Shown here: piece by piece, positions 32,419-41,248 of the stretch
How the letters are laid out: each line of letters begins with the position of its first letter
How positions within the stretch are numbered: position 1 is the first letter of the stretch
Assembly (NCBI GenBank): GCA_903823025.1
Contig: CAIJRK010000023.1
Coordinates: 105,448 to 169,447, forward strand
Length of the DNA stretch: 64,000 nucleotides
Source of the DNA: an uncultured beta proteobacterium
GTDB lineage: Bacteria > Pseudomonadota > Gammaproteobacteria > Burkholderiales > Burkholderiaceae_C
Direction: 5' to 3'
Position numbers and translations under genes: made by a program
The notes under the pieces: generated by a model
What the model saw: only the letters and a program-made list of their open reading frames with translations
What the model was told of the DNA's origin: nothing
Database searches by the model: none

Positions 32419-33471
32419 GTGAGCATTCAGACCGACGATTTCGCCCCCCCGCCGCCCAAACGCATGGTGTCCGCCGTTGCCGCTTCGCCCAACGAAGAGG
32501 CGATTGAGCGCGCGCTGCGCCCCAAATTGCTTGACGAGTACGTGGGCCAAGCCAAAGTGCGCGAGCAGTTGGAGATTTTCATCAGCGCCGCCAAAATGCG
32601 CGACGAGGCGCTGGATCATGTTTTGTTATTTGGCCCGCCCGGCTTGGGCAAAACCACGCTGAGTCACATCATCGCGCATGAGTTGGGCGTTAATTTGCGC
32701 CAAACCAGCGGCCCAGTGCTTGAAAAGCCCAAAGACTTGGCCGCGTTGTTGACCAATCTGGAGAAGAACGACGTTCTCTTTATCGACGAAATTCACCGAC
32801 TGAGTCCGGTGGTGGAAGAAATCCTCTACCCGGCGCTAGAAGATTACAAGATCGACATCATGATTGGCGAAGGGCCAGCGGCGCGCTCCATCAAGCTTGA
32901 TCTACAACCCTTTACTTTGATCGGTGCCACCACGCGCGCCGGGATGTTGACCAATCCGTTGCGTGACCGCTTTGGCATCGTGGCGCGGCTGGAGTTTTAT
33001 ACGCCCGAAGAGTTGGCACTGATCGTCAAGCGAAGCGCCGGTCTGCTCAAGGTGCCAACGGATGAAGTGGGTGGTTTCGAGATTGCCCGACGCGCTCGTG
33101 GCACGCCCCGCATTGCCAATCGGCTGCTGCGCCGGGTGCGTGATTATGCGGATGTGAAAGGCATTGGCGAGATCACAAAAGACATAGCCAACCGTGCGTT
33201 GGCCATGCTCGATGTGGATTCGCAAGGGTTCGATTTGATGGATCGCAAGGTGCTGGAGGCCGTGATTCACCGGTTTGACGGCGGCCCGGTCGGGCTGGAT
33301 AACATCGCCGCCAGCATTGGCGAAGAACGCGAAACGATTGAAGATGTGATTGAGCCTTATCTGATTCAACAAGGCTATTTGCAACGCACGCCGCGCGGGC
33401 GCATCGCTACGCTGGCCGCTTATCGGCATTTGGGTGTGACGCCGCCTAACCGAGAGGCAGCGACTTTTTAA
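32419..33471 (+). CDS. ruvB: Holliday junction branch migration ATPase RuvB
   Basis: 350 residues from GTG 32419 (VSIQTDDF), which matches the known N terminus SIQTDD in this group; upstream codons to 32326 are not family-like. Walker A is [12 protein letters not shown], Walker [11 protein letters not shown], sensor [10 protein letters not shown], and Arg finger region [17 protein letters not shown]. The C-terminal winged helix has [16 protein letters not shown]. RuvB hexamers drive branch migration with RuvA. It is separated from ruvA by 4.3 kb and begins 150 bp from the divergent carbonic anhydrase. Confidence 0.97.
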   Translation: MSIQTDDFAPPPPKRMVSAVAASPNEEAIERALRPKLLDEYVGQAKVREQLEIFISAAKMRDEALDHVLLFGPPGLGKTTLSHIIAHELGVNLRQTSGPVLEKPKDLAALLTNLEKNDVLFIDEIHRLSPVVEEILYPALEDYKIDIMIGEGPAARSIKLDLQPFTLIGATTRAGMLTNPLRDRFGIVARLEFYTPEELALIVKRSAGLLKVPTDEVGGFEIARRARGTPRIANRLLRRVRDYADVKGIGEITKDIANRALAMLDVDSQGFDLMDRKVLEAVIHRFDGGPVGLDNIAASIGEERETIEDVIEPYLIQQGYLQRTPRGRIATLAAYRHLGVTPPNREAATF

Positions 33472-33472
33472 G

Positions 33473-34114
33473 CTAGGCCGTCGTTTCGTCGAGCGCCTCA
33501 TCATCCTCAAGGTGGCGCGTGTCAGCCCAACCGACCAGCGTCAGCCCTTCGGGTGTCCACAGCAGGCGGTTGATGGTGGCGTTGCCCAGGTTCCAGGTGC
33601 GTGGCGTTTGCACATCTTGCCCGGTGGCGGCGCGGTACAACGCATCCATCACGCCGCCGTGGGCCACCAGCACAATTTGTTCTCCGATGTGCCGGGCGGC
33701 CACCTCAAAAGTGGTTTGGGTAATGCGGTCGCGCACGGCGGTGAGCGACTCGCCGCCTTCGGGTGCCCACAGCGGATCGCGTGTGCGCCAGCGCCGGGCT
33801 TGCTCGGGCAACGCGGCTTCAACCTCGGCAAAGGTCTTACCCTGAAACTCTCCAAACCCGCGTTCACGCAAACCCGTGTGCGCTTGCAAAGCGCCGCCAG
33901 TGGCTTGCGCAATGGCGCTGGCCGTGTCCCAAGCCCGCATCAAATCGCTGGAATAAATGGTGGTGATCGGCTCACCGCCCAAGGCTTGTGCAACGCGACT
34001 GGCCTGCCAGCGGCCTTTCTCGTTGAGTCCAATGTCAACGCGGCCCTGAATACGGGCGTTGACGTTCCAGGCGGTTTCGCCGTGGCGAATAGCAATGATG
34101 CGGGTAACTTGCAT
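33473..34114 (-). CDS. Histidine phosphatase family protein (phosphoglycerate mutase-like)
   Basis: 213 residues. IIAIRHGETAWNVNARIQGRVDIGLNEKG has the catalytic RHGE motif; SSDLMRAWDTASAI and RERGFGEFQGKTF follow, and VLVAHGGVMDALYR has the second histidine. Members are phosphatases or cofactor-dependent mutases, such as alpha-ribazole phosphatase or GpmB; the substrate is not fixed. It converges on ruvB, 1 bp between stops, and the DUF4136-like lipoprotein lies 18 bp upstream on the same strand. Confidence 0.88.
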   Translation of the reverse strand: MQVTRIIAIRHGETAWNVNARIQGRVDIGLNEKGRWQASRVAQALGGEPITTIYSSDLMRAWDTASAIAQATGGALQAHTGLRERGFGEFQGKTFAEVEAALPEQARRWRTRDPLWAPEGGESLTAVRDRITQTTFEVAARHIGEQIVLVAHGGVMDALYRAATGQDVQTPRTWNLGNATINRLLWTPEGLTLVGWADTRHLEDDEALDETTA

Positions 34115-34132
34115 AGATAGGTGCGCTGGTTT

Positions 34133-34726
34133 TCAGCGAGGAATTTCAAGGTTGATACGGCGCTCGCCGGGCGGCGGATTGGGGAAGTTTTTCAAGGCGG
34201 CTTCAAATAGGGCTGGCAGAATTTTCGTGCTGTCAGACCACGGTCCATCATTGGCGGCGTGGGTCTCATAGACCACTTGCTGCGTGTTCAGGTTACGAAT
34301 AATCAGGCTGACTTGGCGCCAATAATAGGGGCGTTCAGCCATCCCAAAAAGACCTTGGCCCATCATCAGGTTGCCGCTGTGCAGCCCAAACCCAAAGTTC
34401 CAACTCATGCCGCCTTGTGCCGGATGATCCCAAGGCGAATAAGGATCGACTTTGGTGCTGACCGACGCTTGTACGCTGTACAGGGCGGCGGCTTCGTCGT
34501 AGCGAAGGCCAACTTGCGCCAAGGCGGGTTTTACCAGTGCCTCCAGTTGGTTTTGCTGCACGGCATCAATTTGTTGCGAGGGCAAACGCTCAAACCGATA
34601 GAGCGCGCCTGCCGCAATCAAAGGCGGTGTGGCGTAACTGCGCACATTCGTGTCCACCAACCGCATCCCGGTGCAGCCGCTCAGGCCCAGCAGAACAAAA
34701 ACCAGCGTTAACCCCAACTTGAACAT
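34133..34726 (-). CDS. DUF4136-like outer-membrane lipoprotein
   Basis: 197 residues from ATG 34726, with a strong AGGAGG five bases upstream; earlier starts would add an unlikely 37 residues. The signal FKLGLTLVFVLLGLSGCTG contains the lipobox LSGC. The mature part has the VDTNVRSYATPPLIAAGALYRFERLPSQQ and LRYDEAAALYSVQASVSTKVD segments typical of DUF4136 proteins, whose role is unknown. No membrane helices follow. It lies 18 bp upstream of the phosphatase gene and 31 bp downstream of the ttcA stop, probably in one transcript. Confidence 0.75.
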   Translation of the reverse strand: MFKLGLTLVFVLLGLSGCTGMRLVDTNVRSYATPPLIAAGALYRFERLPSQQIDAVQQNQLEALVKPALAQVGLRYDEAAALYSVQASVSTKVDPYSPWDHPAQGGMSWNFGFGLHSGNLMMGQGLFGMAERPYYWRQVSLIIRNLNTQQVVYETHAANDGPWSDSTKILPALFEAALKNFPNPPPGERRINLEIPR

Positions 34727-34757
34727 ACGATCCTCCTGTTGACGCAATGTCAGTCCT

Positions 34758-35705
34758 TTAAGAGGGAAAGCTGATGACTTGCAGGCCGGGCAAAGTCGCC
34801 ACCGGAAATTCTTCTTCATCAAATCCCTTGTCGCCATCGGCGTCGGGCAGACCCGTGGTTTTGATGTCCTTGAAGTTGTGGCGCGTGGTGTCCATCAAGT
34901 GCGAGGGCACCACGTTTTGCAAGGCGGTGAACATCGTTTCTGTGCGCCCCGGATATTGCTTTTCCCAGTCGCGCAGCATATGGCCAATCTGTTTGCGTTG
35001 CAAATTTTCCTGGCTGCCGCACAAGGAGCAAGGAATGATCGGAAATTGGCGGTGTTCGGCCCAACGAATCAGATCTTTCTCGGCTACGTTAGCCAACGGG
35101 CGAATCACGATATGGCCGCCGTTGTCGCTCACCAGTTTGGGTGGCATGCCTTTGAGTTTGCCGCCAAAAAACATATTGAGGAAAAACGTTTGCAGCATGT
35201 CATCGCGGTGATGGCCAAGCGCAATTTTGGTGATCTTGAGTTCATCCGCGACCCGATACAAAATGCCCCGGCGCAGGCGGCTGCACAGGCTGCACATGGT
35301 TTTGCCTTCAGAAATCACCTTTTTGACGATGCTGTAGGTGTCTTGTGTTTCGATGTGAAACGGCACGCCCAGATTTTTCAGGTAGGCGGGCAGGATGTGG
35401 TCAGGAAAGCCGGGCTGCTTTTGATCCAGATTGACGGCGATCAACTCAAATTTGATGGGCGCACGGGACTGTAGTTTGAGCAAGATGTCGAGCATGGCAA
35501 AGCTGTCTTTGCCGCCAGAGACGCAGACCATCACGCGGTCGCCTTCTTCAATCATGTTGAATTCCATGATCGCTTTGCCGACCTGGTGGCACAGGCGCTT
35601 TTCAAGCTTTTGGGCTTCACGCTCGATTTTGGGTTCTTTCAAAACGGGGGCGTCGCCCGGCAGCGCTTCGGGGCTTATGGCGTTGTCAATCCAGACGGCA
35701 TTCAT
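34758..35705 (-). CDS. ttcA: tRNA 2-thiocytidine(32) biosynthesis protein TtcA
   Basis: 315 residues from ATG 35705, where a GGAG sits eight bases upstream and where homologues begin. The PP-loop is [13 protein letters not shown]; the Fe-S cluster cysteines are in [12 protein letters not shown] and IPCSLCGSQ. It inserts sulfur at C32 of certain tRNAs using ATP and a persulfide. Its ATG overlaps the folB stop (ATGA), so the two are co-translated. Confidence 0.96.
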   Translation of the reverse strand: MNAVWIDNAISPEALPGDAPVLKEPKIEREAQKLEKRLCHQVGKAIMEFNMIEEGDRVMVCVSGGKDSFAMLDILLKLQSRAPIKFELIAVNLDQKQPGFPDHILPAYLKNLGVPFHIETQDTYSIVKKVISEGKTMCSLCSRLRRGILYRVADELKITKIALGHHRDDMLQTFFLNMFFGGKLKGMPPKLVSDNGGHIVIRPLANVAEKDLIRWAEHRQFPIIPCSLCGSQENLQRKQIGHMLRDWEKQYPGRTETMFTALQNVVPSHLMDTTRHNFKDIKTTGLPDADGDKGFDEEEFPVATLPGLQVISFPS

Positions 35706-36100
35706 ATTTTTTCTCCTGTTGCAACGCTTGACCACTGGCCGGTTTCAATGCGAAGGGCGACTTCGCAGTCGTCAAAAATTTCAAGCTTGGCAATTTTGAC
35801 CCGCACGCCCAACACGCCGGGCAGTTGCATCAAGCGGTTGGCGAGTTTGCCGATCAGGGTTTCCAGCAAATTGACGTGTTCGGCGGTGCATTCGTTGATG
35901 ATGATCTGGCGCACTTTGCGGTAGTCCAGCACGCGGTTGATGTCGTCATCGGGCGGCAGTAGAGGCTGCGTGCCCAAGCTGAGTTCAGCATCCACCTGAA
36001 TCGGTTGTGGCGCGGTTTTTTCAAACTCAAGAATCCCCAAGTTGGCGTTAAAGCGCAAACCGGTGAGCGTGAGGGTCTGGTGACCTTGGGTGTGGGGCAT
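35702..36100 (-). CDS. folB: Dihydroneopterin aldolase
   Basis: 132 residues from ATG 36100 (MPHTQGHQ); codons upstream to 36169 are not family-like. [29 protein letters not shown] is the FolB opening, [20 protein letters not shown] the middle, and [33 protein letters not shown] the end, with Glu in LLETL as a pterin contact. It splits dihydroneopterin to 6-hydroxymethyldihydropterin and glycolaldehyde in folate synthesis. It is coupled to ttcA by ATGA overlap, and the SDR gene lies 43 bp upstream. Confidence 0.93.
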   Translation of the reverse strand: MPHTQGHQTLTLTGLRFNANLGILEFEKTAPQPIQVDAELSLGTQPLLPPDDDINRVLDYRKVRQIIINECTAEHVNLLETLIGKLANRLMQLPGVLGVRVKIAKLEIFDDCEVALRIETGQWSSVATGEKI

Positions 36101-36143
36101 GGTGGAGAGAGGCTCGATCAATAAAGGAGGGGGCTGCAAGGCA

Positions 36144-36923
36144 TCACAGCAGAGAAAAATCACGTTCAAACTTCATCAGATGTTGGCCGCCATCGACGAG
36201 CAGTGTGGTGCCGGTGATGGACTGGTTGTCGATGGCGAACTTGACCGTGGTCGCCACATCGGCGGCGGTGGAGGAGCGACCCAGGGGCGAGAGCTGGTGC
36301 AGCGCTTCAAACTTTTCCTGGGACAGCATATGGCTGGTGAGCGTCAGGCCGGGGGCCACGCCAACGACTCGAATTTGCGGGCTTAACGCCATGGCCAGCA
36401 TGGTGTTAGCCGCTTCCAAAGCTGCTTTGGAGAGCGTGTAGCTGAAAAAATCCGGGTTCTGATTCCACAGCTTTTGATCCAGCAAGTTGACCACGACGCC
36501 CCGGGCGCTTGCGTTGTCGGGCCTGCTTTGGAGGTGGTCGTGCAGCGCCTGCGCCAACAAAATGGCCGCGCCGGTGTTGCTGCGAAAGTGCTTGTCCATA
36601 GCCGCAAAGCTGAAGCTGGCTGCTGTATCGTGCTCAAAAGTAGAGGCGCTGTTGACCACCGCATCGACCCGGCCAAAGTGCGCCACGACTTGCGGCAGCA
36701 AACTTTTAACCGCCGCCTCGTCCGCCAAATCGGCCTTGAAGGCGGCACTGGCGCTGGCGTGGGCCTGGCAGTCTGCGACTGTTTTGATGGCGTCTTCGTG
36801 GGAGTCCCGGTAATGCACCGCGACTTGCCAGCCATCCCGGGCCAGCGCGAGCGCAATTTCACGGCCTAATCTTTTGGCGGCGCCTGTGACTAGAACCGTG
36901 CGGGCAGAAGGGGAGGAGGACAT
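36144..36923 (-). CDS. SDR oxidoreductase resembling pteridine reductase/FolM
   Basis: 259 residues. VLVTGAAKRLGREIALALARDGW is the TGxxxRxG cofactor motif typical of pteridine reductases (PTR1, FolM), and an Arg near the glycine loop suits NADPH. AVVNSASTFEHD, VNLLDQKLW, FSYTLSKAALEAANTM (Tyr-x3-Lys) and VGVAPGLT complete the catalytic set. In PTR1 and FolM this fold reduces dihydrobiopterin or dihydromonapterin. Its position just upstream of folB supports a pterin role, inferred from context only. It is divergent from the methyltransferase gene by 20 bp. Confidence 0.82.
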   Translation of the reverse strand: MSSSPSARTVLVTGAAKRLGREIALALARDGWQVAVHYRDSHEDAIKTVADCQAHASASAAFKADLADEAAVKSLLPQVVAHFGRVDAVVNSASTFEHDTAASFSFAAMDKHFRSNTGAAILLAQALHDHLQSRPDNASARGVVVNLLDQKLWNQNPDFFSYTLSKAALEAANTMLAMALSPQIRVVGVAPGLTLTSHMLSQEKFEALHQLSPLGRSSTAADVATTVKFAIDNQSITGTTLLVDGGQHLMKFERDFSLL

Positions 36924-36943
36924 TCGGAGACAATTCAGAGGTG

Positions 36944-38062
36944 ATGAAAATACCCTACAGTTTAACGAACCCCCTCTCCGCCCACATTGCGCAGGCTATT
37001 GCCGCGCAAGGAGGCTGGGTCGGTTTTGATACCTTCATGGCGCAAGCCTTGTACACGCCAGGTTTGGGCTATTACGCCCACGACAGCACCAAGTTTGGCG
37101 CCATGCCCGGCGCGGGCAGCGACTTTGTGACAGCCCCCGAGATGACGCCTTTGTTTGCGCAAACGCTGGCCTTTCAGGTCGCGCAGGCTTTGCAGGTGAC
37201 GCAGACCTCGGAGGTCTGGGAGTTTGGCGCCGGTTCTGGCGCGCTGGCGCTGCAACTGCTGGACACGCTCGCCGCCCGGGGCCAAGCCGTGACGCGCTAC
37301 ACCATCGTGGATGTGTCGGGCAGCTTGCGCGCCCGCCAACAACACCGGCTTGAAAAGTACGCCGACACCGTGCGCTGGGTGAGCGCGTTGCCTGACACGA
37401 TGCAAGGCGTGGTCATCGGCAATGAAGTGCTGGACGCCATGCCGGTAAAACTGCTGGCACGAGTGAATGGTGTCTGGCTGGAGCGCGGCGTGGTGCTGGA
37501 CACTTCACCGCAGGACGGGTGCCCCGTCTTTATCTGGCAAGACCGCGCCACCGCGTTGCGCCCGCCGGTCGAAGTGGAAGGCCCGCACGACTATCTGACT
37601 GAAATCCATCCGCAAGGGGAGTCTTTTGTGCGCACTTTGGCCGACAAGCTCACCGTGGGCGCGGCTTTTTTGGTGGATTACGGTTTTCCGGAGGCGGAGT
37701 ATTACCACCCGCAGCGCTACATGGGCACAGTGATGTGTCACCAAAACCACCTGTCTGACCCGGACCCGTTGGCCGATGTGGGGCTGAAAGACATCACCGC
37801 CCACGTCAACTTCACGGGTATTGCGCTGGCGGCGCAAGAGGCAGATTTGGGCGTGTTGGGTTATTGCACGCAGGCCCGGTTTTTGATTAATTGTGGTTTA
37901 GGGCCGCTGCTAGACGGCGCGCCTTTGGCAGAACGGGTGTCGGCGCAGCGTTTAATCATGGAACATGAAATGGGTGAGTTGTTCAAAGTCATTGGTTTAT
38001 ACAAAGGCGCGCCGTGGGACGCCATCGGTTTTGCGCAAGGCGACCGGACACACACGCTTTAA
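36944..38062 (+). CDS. Class I SAM-dependent methyltransferase, MidA/NDUFAF7-like
   Basis: 372 residues from ATG 36944, with AGAGG before it. GDFVTAPEMTPLFAQTLA, VWEFGAGSGALALQLLD (SAM motif I) and VVIGNEVLDAMPVKLL are the hallmarks of the DUF185 family. YGFPEAEYYHPQRYMGTVMCHQNH is the conserved C-terminal block. The mitochondrial relative NDUFAF7 methylates an arginine of complex I; bacterial members are poorly characterised but probably modify a protein. It is divergent from the SDR gene and followed by two small genes. Confidence 0.9.
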   Translation: MKIPYSLTNPLSAHIAQAIAAQGGWVGFDTFMAQALYTPGLGYYAHDSTKFGAMPGAGSDFVTAPEMTPLFAQTLAFQVAQALQVTQTSEVWEFGAGSGALALQLLDTLAARGQAVTRYTIVDVSGSLRARQQHRLEKYADTVRWVSALPDTMQGVVIGNEVLDAMPVKLLARVNGVWLERGVVLDTSPQDGCPVFIWQDRATALRPPVEVEGPHDYLTEIHPQGESFVRTLADKLTVGAAFLVDYGFPEAEYYHPQRYMGTVMCHQNHLSDPDPLADVGLKDITAHVNFTGIALAAQEADLGVLGYCTQARFLINCGLGPLLDGAPLAERVSAQRLIMEHEMGELFKVIGLYKGAPWDAIGFAQGDRTHTL

Positions 38063-38082
38063 ACCCGCGCTGACGGACCCAC

Positions 38083-38286
38083 ATGTTGATCTGGTTTTTT
38101 CTGCTCTTCCTGATTTTGGTATTGCTCAATGCGGTGACGCCCTGGCTGCATAAACTAGGATTTGGCAAACTCCCTGGCGACTTTATTTTCAGAGGGTTGG
38201 GGCGCAACTGGTATCTGCCTTTGTCCAGCACGGTGGTGTTCAGTTTGATCGTCAGCGGTTTATCCAAGTTCTTTTGGCCGGATTAA
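38083..38286 (+). CDS. DUF2905 family small membrane protein
   Basis: 67 residues. It has a first membrane helix (about residues 2-18, LIWFFLLFLILVLL), the KLPGDFIFRGLGRNWYLPLSS block that defines DUF2905, and a second helix (VVFSLIVSGLSKFFW). Function unknown. It lies 20 bp after the methyltransferase stop, so it is probably co-transcribed with it and with trxC. Confidence 0.8.
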   Translation: MLIWFFLLFLILVLLNAVTPWLHKLGFGKLPGDFIFRGLGRNWYLPLSSTVVFSLIVSGLSKFFWPD

Positions 38287-38332
38287 TTCAGCTCGCTTCA
38301 TTGCCTTCCAATGGGTTGTTTAAAGGATTTTT

Positions 38333-38770
38333 ATGACGGATTCTCTGCATATTGTTTGCCCTCATTGCCATACCACCAATCGGGTGCGTCGGGCCAGTTT
38401 GACGCAAGCACCCGATTGCGGCAGTTGTCACCAGGCGCTGTTTGTGGCGCATTCGCTGGCGCTGGATGAGGCTCACTTTGACCGCCACATCAGCCGCAAT
38501 CAGGTGCCCGTGTTGGTCGATTTTTGGGCGCCGTGGTGTGGCCCGTGCCGTCAAATGGCCCCGGCTTTTGAGCAAGCTGCCGCCCAGCTGGAGCCGACGA
38601 TGCGACTGGTCAAGGTCGATACGGAAGCTGCCAAAAACTTGGGGGCGCGCTTCAACATTCGCAGTATTCCAACCTTGGCCTTGTTCTCAAACGGGCGCGA
38701 AGTGGCGCGTCAGGCGGGTGCCATGGGGGCGGCCGACATCGTGCGATGGGCCTTGGCGCAAGGTCTGTAA
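38333..38770 (+). CDS. trxC: Thioredoxin TrxC (thioredoxin 2)
   Basis: 145 residues. An N-terminal zinc ribbon with four cysteines (IVCPHCHTTN and PDCGSCHQA) precedes the thioredoxin fold with the active site FWAPWCGPCRQMAP. This order defines TrxC. It reduces protein disulfides and is often linked to oxidative stress. It follows the DUF2905 gene by 46 bp and ends 80 bp before the ROK kinase start. Confidence 0.95.
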   Translation: MTDSLHIVCPHCHTTNRVRRASLTQAPDCGSCHQALFVAHSLALDEAHFDRHISRNQVPVLVDFWAPWCGPCRQMAPAFEQAAAQLEPTMRLVKVDTEAAKNLGARFNIRSIPTLALFSNGREVARQAGAMGAADIVRWALAQGL

Positions 38771-38850
38771 CTCCCCCGTAACCTGTTGGGTCGTGAGCGA
38801 TTAGCATCAGAACTTTGCCGAAAAATTCAGGCCTGGTGCCCATCAATCTT

Positions 38851-39843
38851 ATGAATCAAAACGTTTTATCAAATGGTTTTCGCTTGGCCGCAGGCGCCGC
38901 TCCGGTCGCTTGCGTGGACATTGGCGGCACTAAAGTGGCCGTGAGCGTCGCTGATGCGCAAGGTGTACGCGGTCGCGTCTCAGAGCCGACGGTTAAAGAA
39001 GGCGCGCCTGATGCGCTGGCCCGACAAATCATCCGGCTGGTGGGACAGAGTTGCCAGGCGGCAGGCATTGAGTCGGGCGACTTGTCGGCGGTGGGCGTGG
39101 CGTCTTGCGGGCCGTTTGTGTTGCGCGAGGGACTGGTGGAACTGGCGACGCCCAACATTTGCGGTGGCATGGCGGGCAAAGCGCGTGGCTTGCCTAACGA
39201 CTGGAAAACTGCCGTGCTGGAAGCGCCGTTGCGGCAGGTTTTTGCAAGTGTTCGTGTGGCGAATGACGGCATTGCCGCACTGGAGGCCGAGCGACGCTGG
39301 GGCGCTTTGCAGATCAATGGGCAACCGCTATCGCACTGCGCTTACGTGACCTGGAGCACCGGCATTGGCGCGGGCGTGTGTGTGGACGGGCAGGTGTTGC
39401 GGGGCAAAAATGGCAATGCCGGTCATGCCGGTCATTTGTTTGTGAGCGACAACGACGACGCCCTGTGCGGTTGCGGCAACGTGGGCGATGTCGAAGGCTT
39501 GATCGCTGGCAACGCCATTCCGCGTCGTTTTGCGGCGTTGGGCTATACCGACTCCGCCACACTTTTTGCCGCCGCTTATGCGGGCGACGCCCAGGCGATG
39601 ATGATCATTGACGACCTGTGCCGAGTCATGGGTCGGATGCTTTACAACCTGATTGCCACGCTGGACTTGCAGCGCATCAGCCTCGGCGGCAGTTTGTTTT
39701 GGCATCACCGTGCGCTGTTGTTGCCCAAGTTGCAAGCACAAGTCCACGGCAAATTGCCGTCCTTGACGGATGGCTGCGAACTCGTTCCCGCCGGACTGGG
39801 TGAGCGGGTGGGCGATTTTGGTGCGCTGGCGTTGGTGGTTTAG
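38851..39843 (+). CDS. ROK family sugar kinase (probable glucokinase)
   Basis: 330 residues from ATG 38851 (a TTG at 38815 has no advantage). VACVDIGGTKVAVSVAD is the ATP phosphate motif, WSTGIGAGVCVDGQVLRG the second glycine motif, GHAGHLFVSDNDDALCGCGNVGDVEGLIAG carries the zinc-binding His and Cys cluster of ROK kinases, and the catalytic Asp is in RVANDGIAALEAE. The family includes glucokinase, fructokinase and N-acetylglucosamine or mannosamine kinases. The GtsABCD-type glucose importer starts 130 bp downstream on the same strand, which favours glucose. Confidence 0.88.
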   Translation: MNQNVLSNGFRLAAGAAPVACVDIGGTKVAVSVADAQGVRGRVSEPTVKEGAPDALARQIIRLVGQSCQAAGIESGDLSAVGVASCGPFVLREGLVELATPNICGGMAGKARGLPNDWKTAVLEAPLRQVFASVRVANDGIAALEAERRWGALQINGQPLSHCAYVTWSTGIGAGVCVDGQVLRGKNGNAGHAGHLFVSDNDDALCGCGNVGDVEGLIAGNAIPRRFAALGYTDSATLFAAAYAGDAQAMMIIDDLCRVMGRMLYNLIATLDLQRISLGGSLFWHHRALLLPKLQAQVHGKLPSLTDGCELVPAGLGERVGDFGALALVV

Positions 39844-39973
39844 GGAAATCCCTGATAGCCCTCCGTCTAAAATTAATTAACAATTAATTAATTCTCGCGG
39901 CAAGGTGTCGGCGTGAATCAACCCTTGCTCCCGGGCCGCTTGGCGCGCCGGAGCTTAAACCTCAGGATACAAA
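39844..39973 (+). promoter_or_regulatory. Promoter/operator region of the gts operon with tandem AT motif
   Basis: The left half is AT-rich. Two copies of AATTAATTAA (39871-39880 and 39882-39891) stand 1 bp apart and are themselves palindromic-rich, a plausible operator for a sugar-responsive regulator. Further right the DNA becomes GC-rich and an AGGA lies eight bases before the gtsA ATG. I cannot assign -35/-10 boxes with confidence. Confidence 0.35.
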
Positions 39974-41242
39974 ATGTTGAAACTTTCAAAACTGACCACG
40001 GCAGTGGCCTTGGTGATGGCAGGTGCGGGCATGGGCGCGAGCGTCAGTGCGATTGCTGGCGAGGTCGAAGTCCTGCACTTCTGGACTTCCGGGGGCGAAG
40101 CCAAATCAGTGGCTGAACTTAAAAGAATCATGCAGGCCAAAGGCCATGTCTGGAAAGACTTTGCGGTCGCCGGTGGCGGCGGTGACAACGCTGCGACCGT
40201 CCTCAAGAGCCGCGTCGTGTCGGGCAACCCGCCTGCTGCGGCCCAAATCAAAGGCCCAGCCATTCAGGAATGGGCTTATGAAGGCGTGTTGGCCAATCTC
40301 GACAGTGTGGCCAAGGCTGAAAACTGGGATGCTTTGCTGCCCAAAGTTGTCGCCGATGTCATGAAATACAAAGGCACGTATGTCGCCGTGCCAGTCAACG
40401 TCCACCGTGTGAACTGGATGTGGGCCAACGCCGCTGTGCTGAAAAAAGCAGGCGTGACGGGGATGCCAAAAACTTGGGACGAATTTTTTGTCGCCGCAGA
40501 CAAGGTCAAAAAAGCTGGCCTGATTGCGGTCGCTCACGGCGGTCAGAACTGGCAGGACTTCACCACCTTTGAGTCGGTGGTGTTGGGTGTAGGCGGCACC
40601 AAGTTTTATAACGATGCGCTGGTCAAGCTTGACCAGAAAGCGTTGAACAGCGACACCATGAAGAAGTCGCTGGAGACGTTGCGCAAAGTCAAGAGTTACA
40701 CCGACGCCGCCTCGCCCGGGCGCGACTGGAACTTGGCCACCGCGATGGTGATGCAAGAAAAAGCCGCTTTTCAGTTCATGGGCGATTGGGCCAAGGGCGA
40801 GTTTTTAGCCGCAGGCAAAGTGCCGGGTAAAGACTTCTTGTGCGCTGCCGCCCCCGGCACCGCGAACGCCTTCACCTTCAACGTGGATTCATTTGCCATG
40901 TTCAAGCTCAAAAATACTGAAAACCAGAAGGCCCAGGGCGACTTGGCGGCCACCATTATGGGCACTGAGTTTCAGGAAGTGTTCAACCTGAACAAAGGCT
41001 CCATCCCGGTGCGCCTGAATATGAATATGGCCAAGTTTGACGATTGCGCCAAGTTGTCGGCCAAAGACTTCGTGGAAACCGCTAAAACGGGCGGTCTGGT
41101 GCCTTCTATTGCGCACAACATGGCAATTCGTTCCTCCACTGAAGGCGCCATTAAGGACGCGGTCAGCCAGTTCTGGAATGACGACAAAATCTCGATAGCG
41201 GATGGCGTGAAGAACATTGCCAAAGCCGCAACGACCAAGTAA
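39974..41242 (+). CDS. gtsA: Glucose/mannose-type ABC transporter substrate-binding protein
   Basis: 422 residues. A Sec signal (TTAVALVMAGAGMGASVSAIAG) leads into VEVLHFWTSGGEAKSV and AVAGGGGDNAATVLKSRVVSGNPPAAAQIKG. WAYEGVLANLDSVA and VPVNVHRVNWMWANAAVLKKAG follow. These phrases match GtsA of pseudomonad glucose transporters closely, from memory. The periplasmic protein captures the sugar for the two membrane subunits. It opens the operon gtsABCD; gtsB starts 6 bp after its stop. The ROK kinase upstream would phosphorylate the entering sugar. Confidence 0.9.
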   Translation: MLKLSKLTTAVALVMAGAGMGASVSAIAGEVEVLHFWTSGGEAKSVAELKRIMQAKGHVWKDFAVAGGGGDNAATVLKSRVVSGNPPAAAQIKGPAIQEWAYEGVLANLDSVAKAENWDALLPKVVADVMKYKGTYVAVPVNVHRVNWMWANAAVLKKAGVTGMPKTWDEFFVAADKVKKAGLIAVAHGGQNWQDFTTFESVVLGVGGTKFYNDALVKLDQKALNSDTMKKSLETLRKVKSYTDAASPGRDWNLATAMVMQEKAAFQFMGDWAKGEFLAAGKVPGKDFLCAAAPGTANAFTFNVDSFAMFKLKNTENQKAQGDLAATIMGTEFQEVFNLNKGSIPVRLNMNMAKFDDCAKLSAKDFVETAKTGGLVPSIAHNMAIRSSTEGAIKDAVSQFWNDDKISIADGVKNIAKAATTK

Positions 41243-41248
41243 ACCGCT

